From Paralactobacillus_A sp963926925 (GTDB taxonomy: Bacteria; Bacillota; Bacilli; Lactobacillales; Lactobacillaceae), in assembly GCA_963926925.1 (NCBI GenBank), contig CAWUZD010000063.1, positions 1 through 23,466 on the forward strand: a DNA stretch of 23,466 nucleotides, in the 5' to 3' direction. A program made the translations under genes and the position numbers. Below, piece after piece: positions 23,409 through 23,466 of the stretch. The notes under the pieces were generated by a model, which did no database searches, had not been told where the DNA came from, and saw nothing but the letters and a program-made list of their open reading frames with translations. How positions within the stretch are numbered: position 1 is the stretch's first letter; every line of letters begins with the position of its first letter.

Positions 23409-23457
23409 TTATCTTAGTTAGTACCACTGCTTCTCACTCCGTCTTCTGGAACAAGAA
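23380..23457 (-). ncRNA. Two tandem hairpins with the same architecture (3' end of an RNA entering from the right)
   Basis: Hairpin 1 (23457-23431) and hairpin 2 (23408-23380) start 50 bases apart in matching positions. Each reads outer stem, TG, four pairs, loop AGARGAC, four pairs ending GGAG, TG, outer stem. The outer stems differ (TTCT/AGAA against GCCTT/AAGGC) yet both pair, and the inner stems differ too (TTCC against CTCT, each opposite GGAG). Such compensated changes argue for a selected RNA structure. The RNA begins outside the window. I do not recognise the family. Confidence 0.6.
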
Positions 23458-23466
23458 CTCAACATT

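Noticed and set aside
23384..23455. CRISPR-like or insertion-type direct repeats
   Set aside because: Only two units, imperfect, and the differences between them preserve hairpin pairing, which points to RNA structure.

Overview
The window looks like an ordinary chromosomal stretch of a low-GC Gram-positive bacterium, most likely a member of the Lactobacillaceae; I cannot fix the genus. The evidence is the AT-rich DNA, the gene order DUF1934 - rpoE - pyrG - murA, the cluster metG - tatD - rnmV - rsmA - veg - ispE - (purR missing) - glmU - prs, a YfhO-family protein, a C69 dipeptidase and an FMN-riboswitch-controlled RibU. No insertion sequence, prophage, CRISPR array, tRNA or rRNA is visible. 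Most genes lie on the minus strand; the exceptions are an HD phosphohydrolase, mscL, a Na+/H+ antiporter, a NOX-like flavocytochrome and a small RNA at the right end.

Layout. 1-486: 5' part of murA, with Asp in place of the usual catalytic Cys. 717-2130: C69 dipeptidase broken by a one-base frameshift. 2265-3884: pyrG, with a complete promoter, a GGGC start and a leader attenuator of the CTP-sensing type. 4078-5128: rpoE (RNA polymerase delta) and a DUF1934 protein. 5226-6588: HD phosphohydrolase whose last 61 codons are out of frame. 6628-7383: TerC-family membrane protein. 7540-8031: mscL. 8154-9470: antiporter, convergent with a YfhO-family gene (9467-11983); both stop codons lie in one terminator loop. 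11976-12656: PAP2 phosphatase, overlapping the YfhO gene. 12735-15179: prs and glmU. 15346-16566: ispE and veg. 16671-18875: rsmA, rnmV and tatD, which overlap. 18930-20966: metG. 21094-22374: membrane flavocytochrome with the bis-heme histidine spacing of NADPH oxidases. 22411-22980: ribU, with its FMN riboswitch at 23067-23179.

The last 290 bases hold two apparent structured RNAs that I cannot assign to a family. One is a plus-strand RNA of about 105 nt with its own promoter and terminator; its promoter lies back to back with the ribU promoter. The other is the 3' end of a minus-strand RNA made of two hairpins with the same architecture but different stem sequences, the second acting as the terminator.

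How the genes work together. murA, glmU, PAP2 and the YfhO gene serve the cell envelope; ispE feeds the isoprenoid carrier; prs and pyrG serve nucleotide synthesis; rsmA and rnmV mature rRNA; metG charges tRNA. The flavocytochrome needs FAD and heme, and the convergent ribU imports the flavin precursor. Two frameshifts in one window mean either recent gene decay or base-calling errors; read data would decide.
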